The translations under genes and the position numbers were made by a program. Shown here piece after piece: positions 25,806 through 34,881 of a stretch of DNA of 64,000 nt (positions within the stretch are counted from its first letter, which is position 1; each line of letters starts with the position of its first letter). The stretch spans positions 1 to 64,000 of the forward strand of contig NZ_JAIRDQ010000004.1 in NCBI RefSeq assembly GCF_021458635.1, written 5' to 3'. The notes below the pieces were generated by a model. That model was given only the letters and a program-made list of their open reading frames with translations, did no database searches and had not been told where the DNA came from. The DNA comes from Bradyrhizobium monzae (GTDB lineage Bacteria > Pseudomonadota > Alphaproteobacteria > Rhizobiales > Xanthobacteraceae).

Positions 25806-26948
25806 ATGCGGTTGATCGTGCTGACTGTGCTTGCGCTGCTGGCATTACCGGTAATGCTGGCATTACCGGCGGCATCGAGCTTCGCGCAATCCAGGGCATC
25901 CGACCGGTCCGTTGCCGACAGGCTGCCGCTGTTCGCCAGGAATAACTGCCAGCAGATCCGTGACCCCGGCAATCAATTGTTCTGCGGTGATCCCGAGCTG
26001 TCTGCCGCGGCCGAGAAACTCTCTACCGCCATCGAGGCGCGGCTTGCCCGCCTGCCCGATCGCCTGCCTGCCATCGAAGAGAACGCGATCTGGATCCGCC
26101 AGCGCAATCTCGGCTGCGGCATCGTTGGCCAGACCGCGATCCGCGCCGATGAGTTCGACCGTGTGAAGGCCTGCCTTCTCAAGGTGACCGAGGATCGCGC
26201 CACGATCGTGCGCGATCCGGATTTCGACTGTCTCGCGGCCAACACCGCGGCCGGCGCGCTGATCTGCGCAGACCCGGCGCTGGCGCTCACCGAGACCGAG
26301 CTGAACAGCCAGGTGCTCGGCCTGATCGGCAGACTGGACCCGACCGCCGCGCGCTTTGCCTTCGCCGAATACGGCCGCTGGACCCGAGAGCGCGATCGCA
26401 AGTGCAACCTGGTCGGCAAGGAGAACGTGCCGCCGCAGGAGCTCGGCCCCGCGGAGGATTGCCTCGCCGACCATCTGAAGCGCAGGAGCGACGAGATCGC
26501 GGCCGCCAAGGGCGATCCGAACAAGGTGTTCGGCCGGCAGGTCGCAGCCAAGGAGCCCGACACCGACGCCGTCGATTTCTGCGCCGCGCGCATCCACGCC
26601 GCCAATTCGTGCGGCAACTTCCTCCGCATCAACCGCGTCTACGCGCTCGACAGCCAGGTGACGGATCAGGAAGCGCAGGTCACCGGCGAGATCGAGATGG
26701 TCGTGCTGGCGCCGTTCACTGCCTGCAGCAAGGTCGCATCGACCTGCACCGGCACCTGCTGGGACCCCAGCACCGGCCGCCCGCAACCGGGAGCCGCCAA
26801 CAAGGAGCGCGCCGCGGCAGCCTTCAACGTCACCCGCCGCCTGCGAATCCAGCGGACCTTTGCTTTCGTGAAAGCCGCCGACGGCTGGCGCTGCCGCGAA
26901 GACGAGCTGGCGCCGGTGAACTCGGGTACCGCGGGCGGGGGATCTTGA
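25806..26948 (+). CDS. Secreted LprI/DUF1311-like cysteine-containing protein
   Basis: A 380-residue exported protein: signal peptide about 1-28 (MRLIVLTVLALLALPVM..SFAQS), then two related segments of the LprI/DUF1311 type, each with a CGDPxLS / CADPALALTE-like opening, a WIRQRNLGC / WTRERDRKC helix and a later Cys (residues about 50-220). The C-terminal 150 residues contain more cysteines and no family I recognise. DUF1311 proteins include lysozyme inhibitors, but many are uncharacterised. The ATG at 25806 has GGGGA eight bases upstream; upstream ATGs at 25770 and 25800 are alternatives. The signal region holds a perfect palindrome GCATTACCGGTAATGC. Confidence 0.72.
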   Translation: MRLIVLTVLALLALPVMLALPAASSFAQSRASDRSVADRLPLFARNNCQQIRDPGNQLFCGDPELSAAAEKLSTAIEARLARLPDRLPAIEENAIWIRQRNLGCGIVGQTAIRADEFDRVKACLLKVTEDRATIVRDPDFDCLAANTAAGALICADPALALTETELNSQVLGLIGRLDPTAARFAFAEYGRWTRERDRKCNLVGKENVPPQELGPAEDCLADHLKRRSDEIAAAKGDPNKVFGRQVAAKEPDTDAVDFCAARIHAANSCGNFLRINRVYALDSQVTDQEAQVTGEIEMVVLAPFTACSKVASTCTGTCWDPSTGRPQPGAANKERAAAAFNVTRRLRIQRTFAFVKAADGWRCREDELAPVNSGTAGGGS

Positions 26949-27076
26949 GCTCTCTTTACGGAACGCTGAGGCGCACCCATCTTTGAATGACCGCATTTGC
27001 AGCAGCGCTATTCACCGTGCCGAAACATCTTCGGGTCATGGTCGCGACCAATGCAAAACCGGATGGTGTGGCCGTC

Positions 27077-27826
27077 ATGAAGCCGGACAGCTCGGCGCTC
27101 GAAGTCCGAGGGTTAACCAAGCGTTTTGACCGTTTGGCGGTCGATAGCCTCGATCTCACCATCCATGCCGGCGAATTCTACGCGCTGGTCGGCCCCAATG
27201 GCGCCGGCAAGACCACCACTTTGCGCATGGTTGCAGGCCTGTTGCGGCCCGACGACGGCGGCGTTTCGATCTTCGGGATCGATGCGCTTCGAAATCCGGT
27301 CGCGGCCAAGCAGGTGATGGCGTGGGTCTCCGACGAGCCCATGATCTATGACAAGCTCACCCCGCTCGAATATCTCGAATTCGTCGCCGGCCTCTGGGGC
27401 ATCGCGCCGTCCACCTCGAAGCCGGTCGCCGAGGAACTCCTGAGCTCGCTCGGGCTCGAGCCGCACCGCCACGAACGCTGCGAAGGGTTCTCCAAGGGCA
27501 TGCGCCAGAAGGTGGCGCTTGCCGGTGCGCTGGTGCACGATCCCCGCCTCATCATTCTCGACGAGCCGCTGACGGGCCTCGACGCCGTCTCCGCCCGCCA
27601 TGTGAAGGGCCTGTTGAGCGAGCGCGTTCAGGCCGGCTGCACCATCATCATGACCACGCATATTCTCGAGGTGGCCGAGCGCATGGCCGACCGCATCGGC
27701 GTGATCGCCGCGGGTCGCCTGGTCGCCGAGGGCACGCTGACCGAGTTGCGCCAGCAGAACGGCCATGCCGACACCAGCCTGGAAGACCTCTTCATCGCTC
27801 TGGTGACGCTCCAGGAAGCCGCATGA
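27077..27826 (+). CDS. ABC-2 type transporter ATP-binding protein
   Basis: A 249-residue ATPase of an exporter or ABC-2 type permease system. Walker A is GPNGAGKTTTLRMV, the signature FSKGMRQKVALAGAL, Walker B LIILDEPLTGLD and the switch His in MTTHILEV. The domain begins at once (SALEVRGLTKRF), so the ATG at 27077 is the most economical start; 27038 and 26987 are in-frame alternatives, and none has a strong ribosome-binding site. Its stop overlaps the start of the permease gene by four bases. The substrate is unknown. Confidence 0.88.
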   Translation: MKPDSSALEVRGLTKRFDRLAVDSLDLTIHAGEFYALVGPNGAGKTTTLRMVAGLLRPDDGGVSIFGIDALRNPVAAKQVMAWVSDEPMIYDKLTPLEYLEFVAGLWGIAPSTSKPVAEELLSSLGLEPHRHERCEGFSKGMRQKVALAGALVHDPRLIILDEPLTGLDAVSARHVKGLLSERVQAGCTIIMTTHILEVAERMADRIGVIAAGRLVAEGTLTELRQQNGHADTSLEDLFIALVTLQEAA

Positions 27827-29349
27827 GCTCGGCGACCGCTCTTTCGTGGTTTGCCCGTCACGAGCTTCGGCTCGCCTGGCGCGAATGGTTCGCCATGATG
27901 ACGGGTGGCCGGCGCAGGCGCGCCCGCGTCGCAATGATCGGCCTGCTGTTCTTCGCCGCGCTGCTGCATGTGCCGGCCTGGGCGGTGATCGGCCGCTTCG
28001 CCAATCTGCAGCTGCCGCTGGACAAATCGTCGCTGATCGTGATCTCGGCGACGATCTTTCTCGCCTGGACCTTGATGCTGTCGCAAGCGATCGAATCGGT
28101 GACACGGGTATTTTACGCCCGCGCGGATCTCGATCTCATCATGTCCTCACCGGCGACGCTCGCCAATCTGTTCTCGGTGCGCATCGCCGCGATCGCGCTC
28201 ACCGTCACGGCGATGGCGCTGTTGTTCTCGACGCCCTTCATCGACGTGCTGGTGATCGGCGGCGGAGCGCGGTGGCTCGCCGCCTTCGGCGTCGTGATCG
28301 CGATGGGCCTGTCGGCCGCGGCGATCGCGATTGCCGTCACCATCCTGCTGTTTCGCCTGATCGGCCCGGCACGCACGCGCTTCGTGGCCCAGATCCTGGC
28401 TGCGATTATCGGCGCGGGCTTCGTCATCGCGCTCCAGGTCGCGGCGATCATCTCCTACGGCACCCTGTCGCGCTTCACCATCCTGACGTCAGGCACCCTC
28501 GCCGCCCACGCGCCCGACATCGACAGCATCTGGTGGTGGCCCGCGCGGGCGACCATGGGTGACAGCGAGGCGCTGCTATTGCTCCTCGCACTCGGGCTGG
28601 TGCTGCTCGGATGCGTGATGGCGATCTTCTCGGGCCGCTTCGCCGACACCGCGATCGACGCTGCGGCCTACGGCACATCCAGCCGCAGGCGCGCGAAGGA
28701 ACGCCCGTTTCGCGGCGGATCGCGGCAGCAGGCGCTGCGGCGCAAGGAGTTCGTGCTGCTCTGTCGCGATCCCTGGTTGATCTCGCAGACCCTGATGCAG
28801 CTGCTCTATCTGGTGCCGCCGGCGTTGCTGCTGTGGCGCAGCTTTGCCGATAGTTCTGCGGCGCTGACGCTGATCTCGCCCGTCATCGTGATGGCCGCAG
28901 GTCAGCTCGCAGGCGGGCTCGCCTGGCTGACGATCTCCGGCGAGGACGCTCCCGATCTGGTTGCAACCGCGCCGCTCGCTGCCACGAGCGTCATCCGCGC
29001 CAAGATCGAGGTGGTGCTGATCGCCATCGCCGTCATCTTCAGTCCGCTGGTTGCGGTGCTGGTTTTTGCCTCGCCGTTCCAGGCTGCGGTCACGGCCGCC
29101 ACGATCATCATCAGTGCGGCCTCGGCCACCGCGATCCAGCTCTGGTTCCGGGTCCAGGCCCGGCGCAGCCAATTCCGCCGCCGCCAGACCTCGTCGCGGC
29201 TTGCGACCTTCGCCGAAGCCTTCTCCTCGATCGGCTGGGCCGCGACCGCCGCACTGCTGCTGACGCTCCCGACCGCCGGTATCGTCAGCGGCCTGATCAC
29301 CGCGAGCCTGGTGGCGATGACCTGGAAGTTCAGCCCGCGCCGGGAGTGA
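27823..29349 (+). CDS. ABC transporter permease, ABC-2 type partner
   Basis: A 508-residue polytopic protein with about ten to twelve hydrophobic segments in two groups (about 45-245 and 320-505), separated by a basic stretch (SSRRRAKERPFRGGSRQQALRRKE shortened here to its basic character) likely to be cytoplasmic. It overlaps the ATPase gene by four bases, so the two make a two-gene exporter operon. The sequence does not point to a specific cargo. Confidence 0.82.
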   Translation: MSSATALSWFARHELRLAWREWFAMMTGGRRRRARVAMIGLLFFAALLHVPAWAVIGRFANLQLPLDKSSLIVISATIFLAWTLMLSQAIESVTRVFYARADLDLIMSSPATLANLFSVRIAAIALTVTAMALLFSTPFIDVLVIGGGARWLAAFGVVIAMGLSAAAIAIAVTILLFRLIGPARTRFVAQILAAIIGAGFVIALQVAAIISYGTLSRFTILTSGTLAAHAPDIDSIWWWPARATMGDSEALLLLLALGLVLLGCVMAIFSGRFADTAIDAAAYGTSSRRRAKERPFRGGSRQQALRRKEFVLLCRDPWLISQTLMQLLYLVPPALLLWRSFADSSAALTLISPVIVMAAGQLAGGLAWLTISGEDAPDLVATAPLAATSVIRAKIEVVLIAIAVIFSPLVAVLVFASPFQAAVTAATIIISAASATAIQLWFRVQARRSQFRRRQTSSRLATFAEAFSSIGWAATAALLLTLPTAGIVSGLITASLVAMTWKFSPRRE

Positions 29350-29440
29350 AGGTGCGACACTGACGCGCTGTTGATCGCGTCCTGTTGGCCACGCGCTGCA
29401 TTGCACGCTAGACTTCCTCTGAGGTCATCGGGGACTGGAT

Positions 29441-30256
29441 ATGTGGCGATTCATTTCAGCGGCATTTGCGCTATTAGGCGCGTGTCTCTCACCTGCCCTC
29501 GCCCAGCAGCCACCTCAACGCAGCGAATGCCTGGCGATGGCGAACGCTGCGCCCCGCACGATGCCGGTCGCATTCCGGCAGGCGACCGCCGCGGCCGAGG
29601 TCGAGATCACCTATGCCGGCCACTCCACCTATTTCATCGACACGCCGGGCGGGGTGCGCATCGCGACCGACTATAGCGGCGCCTATCAGGTCGGCCGGCT
29701 GCCTGACGTCGTCACCATGAACCGGGCGCACAGCACCCACTATTCGCTCAATCCCGACGAGCGCATTCCCCACGTGCTGCATGGCTGGGGCGAGGACGGC
29801 AAGCCGGCGATCGTGTCGGAACGGATCGGCGACACCTTCATCCGCAACGTCACGACCGACATCCGCCGCTACTTTGGTGACGATTCCGGCACCGACATGA
29901 TCCGCGACGGCAATTCGATCTTCATCTTCGAGGTCGCCGGCCTCTGCATCGGCCATCTCGGTCATCTCCATCACAAGCTCGACGACAGCCATTTCGCACA
30001 GATCGGGCGGCTCGACATCGTGATGGTGCCGATAGACGGCACCTACACCATGTCGCTCGACGGCGTCTCGGAGATCACCAGGCGCCTGCGTGCCTCCGTG
30101 GTGCTGCCGATGCACCGTTTCGCCACCCCGCTCGACGCGTTCATGCGCCGCATCGGCCAGCAGTTCGAGATCGACCGCCGCGCCGAGCGCTCCCTGCGAA
30201 TGTCGCGGGATACGCTGCCAACGACGCCGACGGTGATCATCCTCGACGGCGTCTGA
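29441..30256 (+). CDS. Exported MBL-fold (UlaG-like) metallo-hydrolase
   Basis: A 271-residue protein with a signal peptide (about 1-21, ending SPALAQ) and a metallo-beta-lactamase fold opening ITYAGHSTYFIDTPGGVRIATDY. The usual HxHxDH metal motif is replaced by NRAHSTHYS (His97 and His100), while GHLGHLHHKL and LPMHRF supply later histidines. This resembles UlaG-like lactonases more than true beta-lactamases. Activity may be altered by the missing Asp-His. It stands alone. Confidence 0.8.
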   Translation: MWRFISAAFALLGACLSPALAQQPPQRSECLAMANAAPRTMPVAFRQATAAAEVEITYAGHSTYFIDTPGGVRIATDYSGAYQVGRLPDVVTMNRAHSTHYSLNPDERIPHVLHGWGEDGKPAIVSERIGDTFIRNVTTDIRRYFGDDSGTDMIRDGNSIFIFEVAGLCIGHLGHLHHKLDDSHFAQIGRLDIVMVPIDGTYTMSLDGVSEITRRLRASVVLPMHRFATPLDAFMRRIGQQFEIDRRAERSLRMSRDTLPTTPTVIILDGV

Positions 30257-30321
30257 CGCGCAATTTTCTCCAAGTCGGCTGTCTGCCAATCGTGCTGATC
30301 TCTCGACGACAGGAGATCGAC

Positions 30322-30843
30322 ATGACCGACTTTGCGAGATTGCTTCACGCGGACGGGCCCAACCCCGAGCATGCGGCGGCGCTTCAGCTCTATGGCCGCT
30401 TCGTCGGCGACTGGGACGCCGAGATTACCGCCCACGGCACAGACGGAACGAAACACGCCGCACCCGGCGAGATTCACTTCGGCTGGGTGCTGGAAGGACG
30501 CGCGGTCCAGGACGTCTGGATCATTCCCCGCCCCGCGGGCGCGACCGCCTTTCCGATCGCCGGCAATTGGTACGGCACGACGCTGCGGGTCTATGATCCC
30601 TCCATTTCCGCGTGGCGGATTTCCTGGTTCGATCCGGCGCGCAGCGTGTTCCGTCAGCAGATCGGCCGTCCGCGCGGCGAGGACATCGTGCAGGAAGGCA
30701 CGACCGAAAGCGGCGAGCTCACGCGCTGGAGTTTCGTTGAAATCACAGACGATTCCTTTCACTGGCTCGGCGAGGTCAAGCCCACCGCCGCCGCTGATTG
30801 GCGGCTGGTGGTGGATGTGAGGGCGCAGCGGCGCAAGGGGTGA
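30322..30843 (+). CDS. Uncharacterised calycin/DUF1579-like protein
   Basis: A 173-residue soluble protein with alternating beta-strand character (FVGDWDAEITAHG, IHFGWVLEGRAVQDVWIIP, GTTLRVYDPSISAWRISWFDP), the pattern of calycin-like lipid or small-ligand binding proteins. AGGAG lies eight bases before the ATG. No catalytic residues are evident. Family placement is tentative. Confidence 0.65.
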   Translation: MTDFARLLHADGPNPEHAAALQLYGRFVGDWDAEITAHGTDGTKHAAPGEIHFGWVLEGRAVQDVWIIPRPAGATAFPIAGNWYGTTLRVYDPSISAWRISWFDPARSVFRQQIGRPRGEDIVQEGTTESGELTRWSFVEITDDSFHWLGEVKPTAAADWRLVVDVRAQRRKG

Positions 30844-30888
30844 GCCGAACTGATCTTGATTGGACAATCGGGCTCAGGATTCGCTGCA

Positions 30889-31029
30889 ACCTCTCCCGTT
30901 TGCGGGGGAGGTCGGCGCGAAGCGACGGGTGGGGGCTCTCTCCACGCTGGGGCATTCTCCGTAAACCTCAAACAATCCCGACGCGGAGACACCCACCCCA
31001 GCCCTCCCTCGCAAGCGGGAGAGGGAGCG
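30889..31029. repeat. Paired GC-rich hairpin element
   Basis: CCTCTCCCG-TTTG-CGGGGGAGG at the left and CCCTCCCTCGC-AAGCGGGAGAGGG at the right are each self-complementary and complementary to each other around a roughly 100-base middle with the inverted half-site GGGTGGGGGCTCTC / ACACCCACCCCAGCCC. It lies between two same-strand genes and belongs to the family seen at 12676, 46493 and 57937. Confidence 0.78.
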
Positions 31030-31132
31030 CACCTCCTCCGCCGCTGCCATGGTGCTCTGAGCAAGGCGCGCTGCTGCGTGACGCGATGAGATGTTAGGCT
31101 CCCGCGACAAAAAACAGAGGGAGCGAACGTCG

Positions 31133-32185
31133 ATGGCTGCAAGCGATCTGCCCGCCAACACCAGCGGGCTATTCGTCGAACCGCGCGAGGACTGGCTCGC
31201 GCAATATCAGGAGGAGATCCTCGATCCCGCGCGGCCGATCGTCGATCCGCATCATCATCTCTGGAATCGTGGCCATCGCTATCTGATCGAGGAGATGGCT
31301 GATGACATCGCTTCCGGCCACAACATCATCGCCACCGTCTATGTCGACTGCCGCTCGATGTATCGCGCACACGGGCCCGAGGCGTTCCGGCCCGTCGGTG
31401 AGGTCGAGTTCGCCAACGGCGTCGCCGCGATGAGCGCGAGCGGCGGCTACGGCAAGGCCGCGATCTGCGCCGGCATCGTCAGCCATGCAAACCTGCTGCT
31501 CGGTGATGCGGCCAAGCCGGTGCTGGAGGCGGAGATCGCCGCCGGCAACGGCCGCTTCCGCGGCATCCGGCATTCATCCGCCTGGGACCCGGATCCCGTC
31601 GTTGCCGGCATGTATGCGAACCGGCCGAAGGGATTGTTGCAGGATCCGACCTTCCGCAAAGGCTTTGCCTGCCTTGCACCCCTGAACCTCAGCTTCGATG
31701 CCTGGCTGTTTCATCCGCAGATCGGCGAGCTGACCGAGCTGGCGCACGCCTTTCCGAACACCAAAATCGTGCTCGATCATTGCGGCGGCCCGGCCGGCGT
31801 CGGTCGTTTTGCCGGACGGCGCGAAGAAGTGTTTCCGCAATGGCGCGCCTCGATCCAGGAGATCGCGAAATGCGAGAACGTGGTGGTGAAGCTCGGCGGC
31901 CTTGCGATGTGCCTGCTCGGCTACGACTTCCATCTCCGCGCCCAACCGCCGTCATCCGAGGAGCTGGCCGCGGCGTGGAAGCCTTATGTCGAAACCTGCA
32001 TCGAGGCGTTCGGCGTGAGACGCGCGATGTTCGAAAGCAATTTTCCGCCGGACAAGGGCCAGTGCAGCTACCAGGTGATCTTCAATGCCTTCAAGCGCAT
32101 TGCAGCACCAATGAGCGAAGCCGAGAAGACGGCGCTGTTCTCGCAGACGGCGACCGATGTCTACCGGCTCGAACTGCCGTCATGA
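31133..32185 (+). CDS. Amidohydrolase family protein (amidohydro-rel 2 type)
   Basis: A 350-residue TIM-barrel metal hydrolase. VDPHHHLWN near residue 40 gives the metal-binding histidines; GIRHSS, ILDHCGG-like VLDHCGGPAG and MFESNFPPDK near the C-terminus match the 2-pyrone-4,6-dicarboxylate lactonase-like branch, where the last Asp/Glu region closes the site. The ATG at 31133 follows AGAGGGAG by about ten bases. A catabolic lactonase or decarboxylase role is likely; the substrate is not clear from context. Confidence 0.85.
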   Translation: MAASDLPANTSGLFVEPREDWLAQYQEEILDPARPIVDPHHHLWNRGHRYLIEEMADDIASGHNIIATVYVDCRSMYRAHGPEAFRPVGEVEFANGVAAMSASGGYGKAAICAGIVSHANLLLGDAAKPVLEAEIAAGNGRFRGIRHSSAWDPDPVVAGMYANRPKGLLQDPTFRKGFACLAPLNLSFDAWLFHPQIGELTELAHAFPNTKIVLDHCGGPAGVGRFAGRREEVFPQWRASIQEIAKCENVVVKLGGLAMCLLGYDFHLRAQPPSSEELAAAWKPYVETCIEAFGVRRAMFESNFPPDKGQCSYQVIFNAFKRIAAPMSEAEKTALFSQTATDVYRLELPS

Positions 32186-32259
32186 CGCGAAAGAGGGGCC
32201 GGGATGTTGGTCCCGCCCCCTCTTCCGTCGTGGCCGCTGGGAAGCGTCCGTAAAAAGGA

Positions 32260-32715
32260 TTAGCCGGCACCCATCAGCGTCGCAGGACGGCGCTCGCCGG
32301 GCGAGAGGAACATCCGCTTGAGCTTGTTGACGACGCGGACCATGAAGCCGATGACGGCCGGGTTGGTCTTGCGGCAGAAGGCGATCTTCTTGACGTGGCC
32401 TTCGACATGCCATTTGGCATGCGCGCCATCGCGGAAGAAGATGACGTCGCCGACGCCGTAGCGCTTTGGCGGCATGCCGTCGCTTTCGAGCACGATCGAT
32501 CCTTCCAGGATCATGATGGTCTCGTCGAAATCATAGTACCAGTTGAAGCGACCTTCGGTGCAGGACCAGATGATGGTCGACGAAGTGCCGTCCGAGCTGG
32601 TCGACAGGATGTGGGAGCGCGAGACCGGGTTGCCCTCGATGATCCAGGTCGGCTCGATCGGCCGCAGCTCCAGATCCACGTTGCAACTACCAATTTCAAT
32701 CAATGCCCGCGACAT
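32260..32715 (-). CDS. Cupin domain-containing protein
   Basis: A 151-residue protein with a single beta-barrel cupin of the EutQ/DUF861 type: WSCTEGRFNWYYDFDETIMILEGSIVLE is split over motif 1, and YGVGDVIFFRDGAHAKWHVEG over motif 2. Motif 1 has Tyr/Asp in place of the usual His pair and has kept only the Glu, so metal binding may be weak. It ends in a basic tail. It is convergent with the amidohydrolase gene. Confidence 0.8.
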   Translation of the reverse strand: MSRALIEIGSCNVDLELRPIEPTWIIEGNPVSRSHILSTSSDGTSSTIIWSCTEGRFNWYYDFDETIMILEGSIVLESDGMPPKRYGVGDVIFFRDGAHAKWHVEGHVKKIAFCRKTNPAVIGFMVRVVNKLKRMFLSPGERRPATLMGAG

Positions 32716-32950
32716 CTGCTTCCCCAGAAGGTAGTATGATTAACCGGGCTTAATCCCGGATTGTTTCGAAAGATGTTGGGAACGCTAGTAGCCGGCTTTT
32801 AATTCTTCCTTACGCAGGCCCCGACAATCAGCCGCAAGTTGCAGATGCGAAGCGGTTAACGTCGAGATTTCCCTGCAAATTCGCGCACATGAACCCATCC
32901 TTTCCGGGGTGCGACAAAGTGCGCGGAACGACCTAGAAGGAGCCCTATCG

Positions 32951-33502
32951 ATGCCCCTGACCCCGGAGGTTCTGACAGCCCAAGGCGAGATCGTCGCCTG
33001 GCTCGGCAGCCTCGATGTCTCGTTCGCGCCGGACGAGGAGCGCTGGTTCACGATCGACGGCGTCGAAAGCCCCCGGCAGATCGGCACTGACGGCTCAGGC
33101 GGCGCCTTTGTGCTGCTGCCGTCGCAAAATGTGCTCTACGTCTCATCGGAAGGACGCGCAGGCGTTATCGCCGACAATTTCGACGCGTTCATCCAGCTCG
33201 TCGTCGCCCACCCCTATTGGCTCGACATCCTCAAATTCTCCGCCGGCGGCGATCTCCACGAGATGCGACGCGCGGCGGATGCGCTGGAGGCGACACGCGA
33301 CGAGGACGACATCAACGAGGCGAGAGAGGAAATCCGCATGCACCTCGACCTGCCGGACCCGGCCGATCCGGTCGGCGCGCTCTACGAGGCGGTCGCGGCT
33401 TCCGACGCCATCGTGCGGGCCACCGACGGCAGCCCGTCCACGACGCTGTTCAACCGCTTCAGCATCGACAACAATCCGATGCTGCGCGACGCGGCGGCTT
33501 AG
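32951..33502 (+). CDS. Uncharacterised protein, faint SUKH-like pattern
   Basis: A 183-residue acidic, soluble protein starting MPLTPEVLTAQGEIVAWLG. The run GAFVLLPSQNVLYVSSEGRAG followed by NFDAFIQLVVAHPYW resembles the ligand-binding strand and helix of SMI1/KNR4 (SUKH) folds, but the match is weak. The ATG at 32951 is taken because GAAGGAG lies about ten bases upstream. No toxin gene is adjacent that would suggest an immunity role. Confidence 0.65.
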   Translation: MPLTPEVLTAQGEIVAWLGSLDVSFAPDEERWFTIDGVESPRQIGTDGSGGAFVLLPSQNVLYVSSEGRAGVIADNFDAFIQLVVAHPYWLDILKFSAGGDLHEMRRAADALEATRDEDDINEAREEIRMHLDLPDPADPVGALYEAVAASDAIVRATDGSPSTTLFNRFSIDNNPMLRDAAA

Positions 33503-33512
33503 GAAGAGATAG

Positions 33513-34769
33513 TTACTTCGCCCACTCGCCCTTGCGGAACACGGGCACCTTGCTGCCGTCGGCCAGAATGCCGTCGATGTCGGTCTCGGCCGAGCCGATC
33601 ATCCAGTCGATATGGATCAGGCTCTGGTTGCCGCCTTGGGCTGCGATCTGCTGCGGGGTGAGCTGCGCGCCGTTGATGAAGCACTTCGAGTAGCACTGGC
33701 CGAGCGCGATGTGGGATGCTGCGTTCTCGTCGAAGAGCGTGTTGTAGAACAACAACCCGCTCTGCGAGATCGGCGAGGAATGCGGCACCAGCGCCACTTC
33801 GCCGAGCCGGCGTGCGCCCTCGTCGGTGTCGAGCACCTTGTTCAGCACCTCCGCGCCGCGCGAAGCCTTGGCATCGACGATCCTGCCGTCCTCGAAGCGC
33901 ACCGCGATGTTGTCGATCAGTGTGCCCTGGTAGGACAGCGGCTTCGAGCTCACGACGTGGCCGTAGACCCGCCGGCAATGCGGCGTGGTGAAGACCTCTT
34001 CGGTCGGGATGTTGGCATTGCAGCTGATGCCGTTCTTGGAGAGCGAGGCACCGCCCTCCCACTCGTGGCCATCAGCCAAGCCGATGGTGAGATCGGTGCC
34101 GGGTCCTGAATATTGCAGCGCGCGAAAACGCTGGCCGTTGAGCCAGTTGGTGCGCTCGCGCAGCACCGCATTGTGGCTTGCCCAATTGGCCGTCGCGTCT
34201 TCGCGATCGACGCGTGACGCCGCGAAAATCGCGTCCGCAAGCTTGCCGACCGCAACCTCCTCGGAATCGTTCGGAAACACCTGCTTCGCCCAGGATGGGC
34301 TCGGATAGGCGATGATGTTCCAGTTGGTGTCGAAATTAACGATCTTTTCCAGCGCCGGCTGATACGCCATGGAATTGGCCTTGCTGGCGCGCGCGACCTT
34401 GGACGCATCTTCGCCCGACAGCAGCATCGGATTGTCGCCGACGATGGCGAGACGCGCGGTGTTGTTGGAGAACGCCTTCGCCATGCCCTCGTAGAGCCAG
34501 TTGGCGGCGCGATCAAAGCTATTGTCGTGGCCGTGGCGATAGCGCGCCAGCGTCATCTCCTCGTCGGAGAGGATCGGCGTCACGATGCCGGCACCGGCCT
34601 TGTAGGCGTGCGCAGCGATCCGGCGAACCAGCGGCAGCGCGATCGCAGGCGCCGTCAAGAGAAGGTCCTGTCCCGGCCGCAAGCCCAGTCCCACCTTCAC
34701 CGCCACCTCGGCCAGCCGATCGAGTTTTACGGGATCGATGGGAGTGGCGGAATTGCGTTGATCGGTCAT
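33513..34769 (-). CDS. M29 family metallo-aminopeptidase (AmpS/aminopeptidase T-like)
   Basis: A 418-residue cytoplasmic aminopeptidase. NIPTEEVFTTP carries the first metal-binding Glu, HIALGQCY and SLIHIDWMIGS the histidines and Asp of the two-metal centre found in thermophilic M29 aminopeptidases. Length matches the family (about 410). It is convergent with the preceding gene with ten bases between stops. It is expected to remove N-terminal residues from short peptides. Confidence 0.92.
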   Translation of the reverse strand: MTDQRNSATPIDPVKLDRLAEVAVKVGLGLRPGQDLLLTAPAIALPLVRRIAAHAYKAGAGIVTPILSDEEMTLARYRHGHDNSFDRAANWLYEGMAKAFSNNTARLAIVGDNPMLLSGEDASKVARASKANSMAYQPALEKIVNFDTNWNIIAYPSPSWAKQVFPNDSEEVAVGKLADAIFAASRVDREDATANWASHNAVLRERTNWLNGQRFRALQYSGPGTDLTIGLADGHEWEGGASLSKNGISCNANIPTEEVFTTPHCRRVYGHVVSSKPLSYQGTLIDNIAVRFEDGRIVDAKASRGAEVLNKVLDTDEGARRLGEVALVPHSSPISQSGLLFYNTLFDENAASHIALGQCYSKCFINGAQLTPQQIAAQGGNQSLIHIDWMIGSAETDIDGILADGSKVPVFRKGEWAK

Positions 34770-34881
34770 GCCGGGCCCTCTGTCGGAATCTCTCGTTCAA
34801 TCTAAGTCTAGCATCACCAGACACAAGTGTGCGAGCGTCTTGCGAGACGTGAAAGATACGGGATTTCACGCAGTTTGGTTT

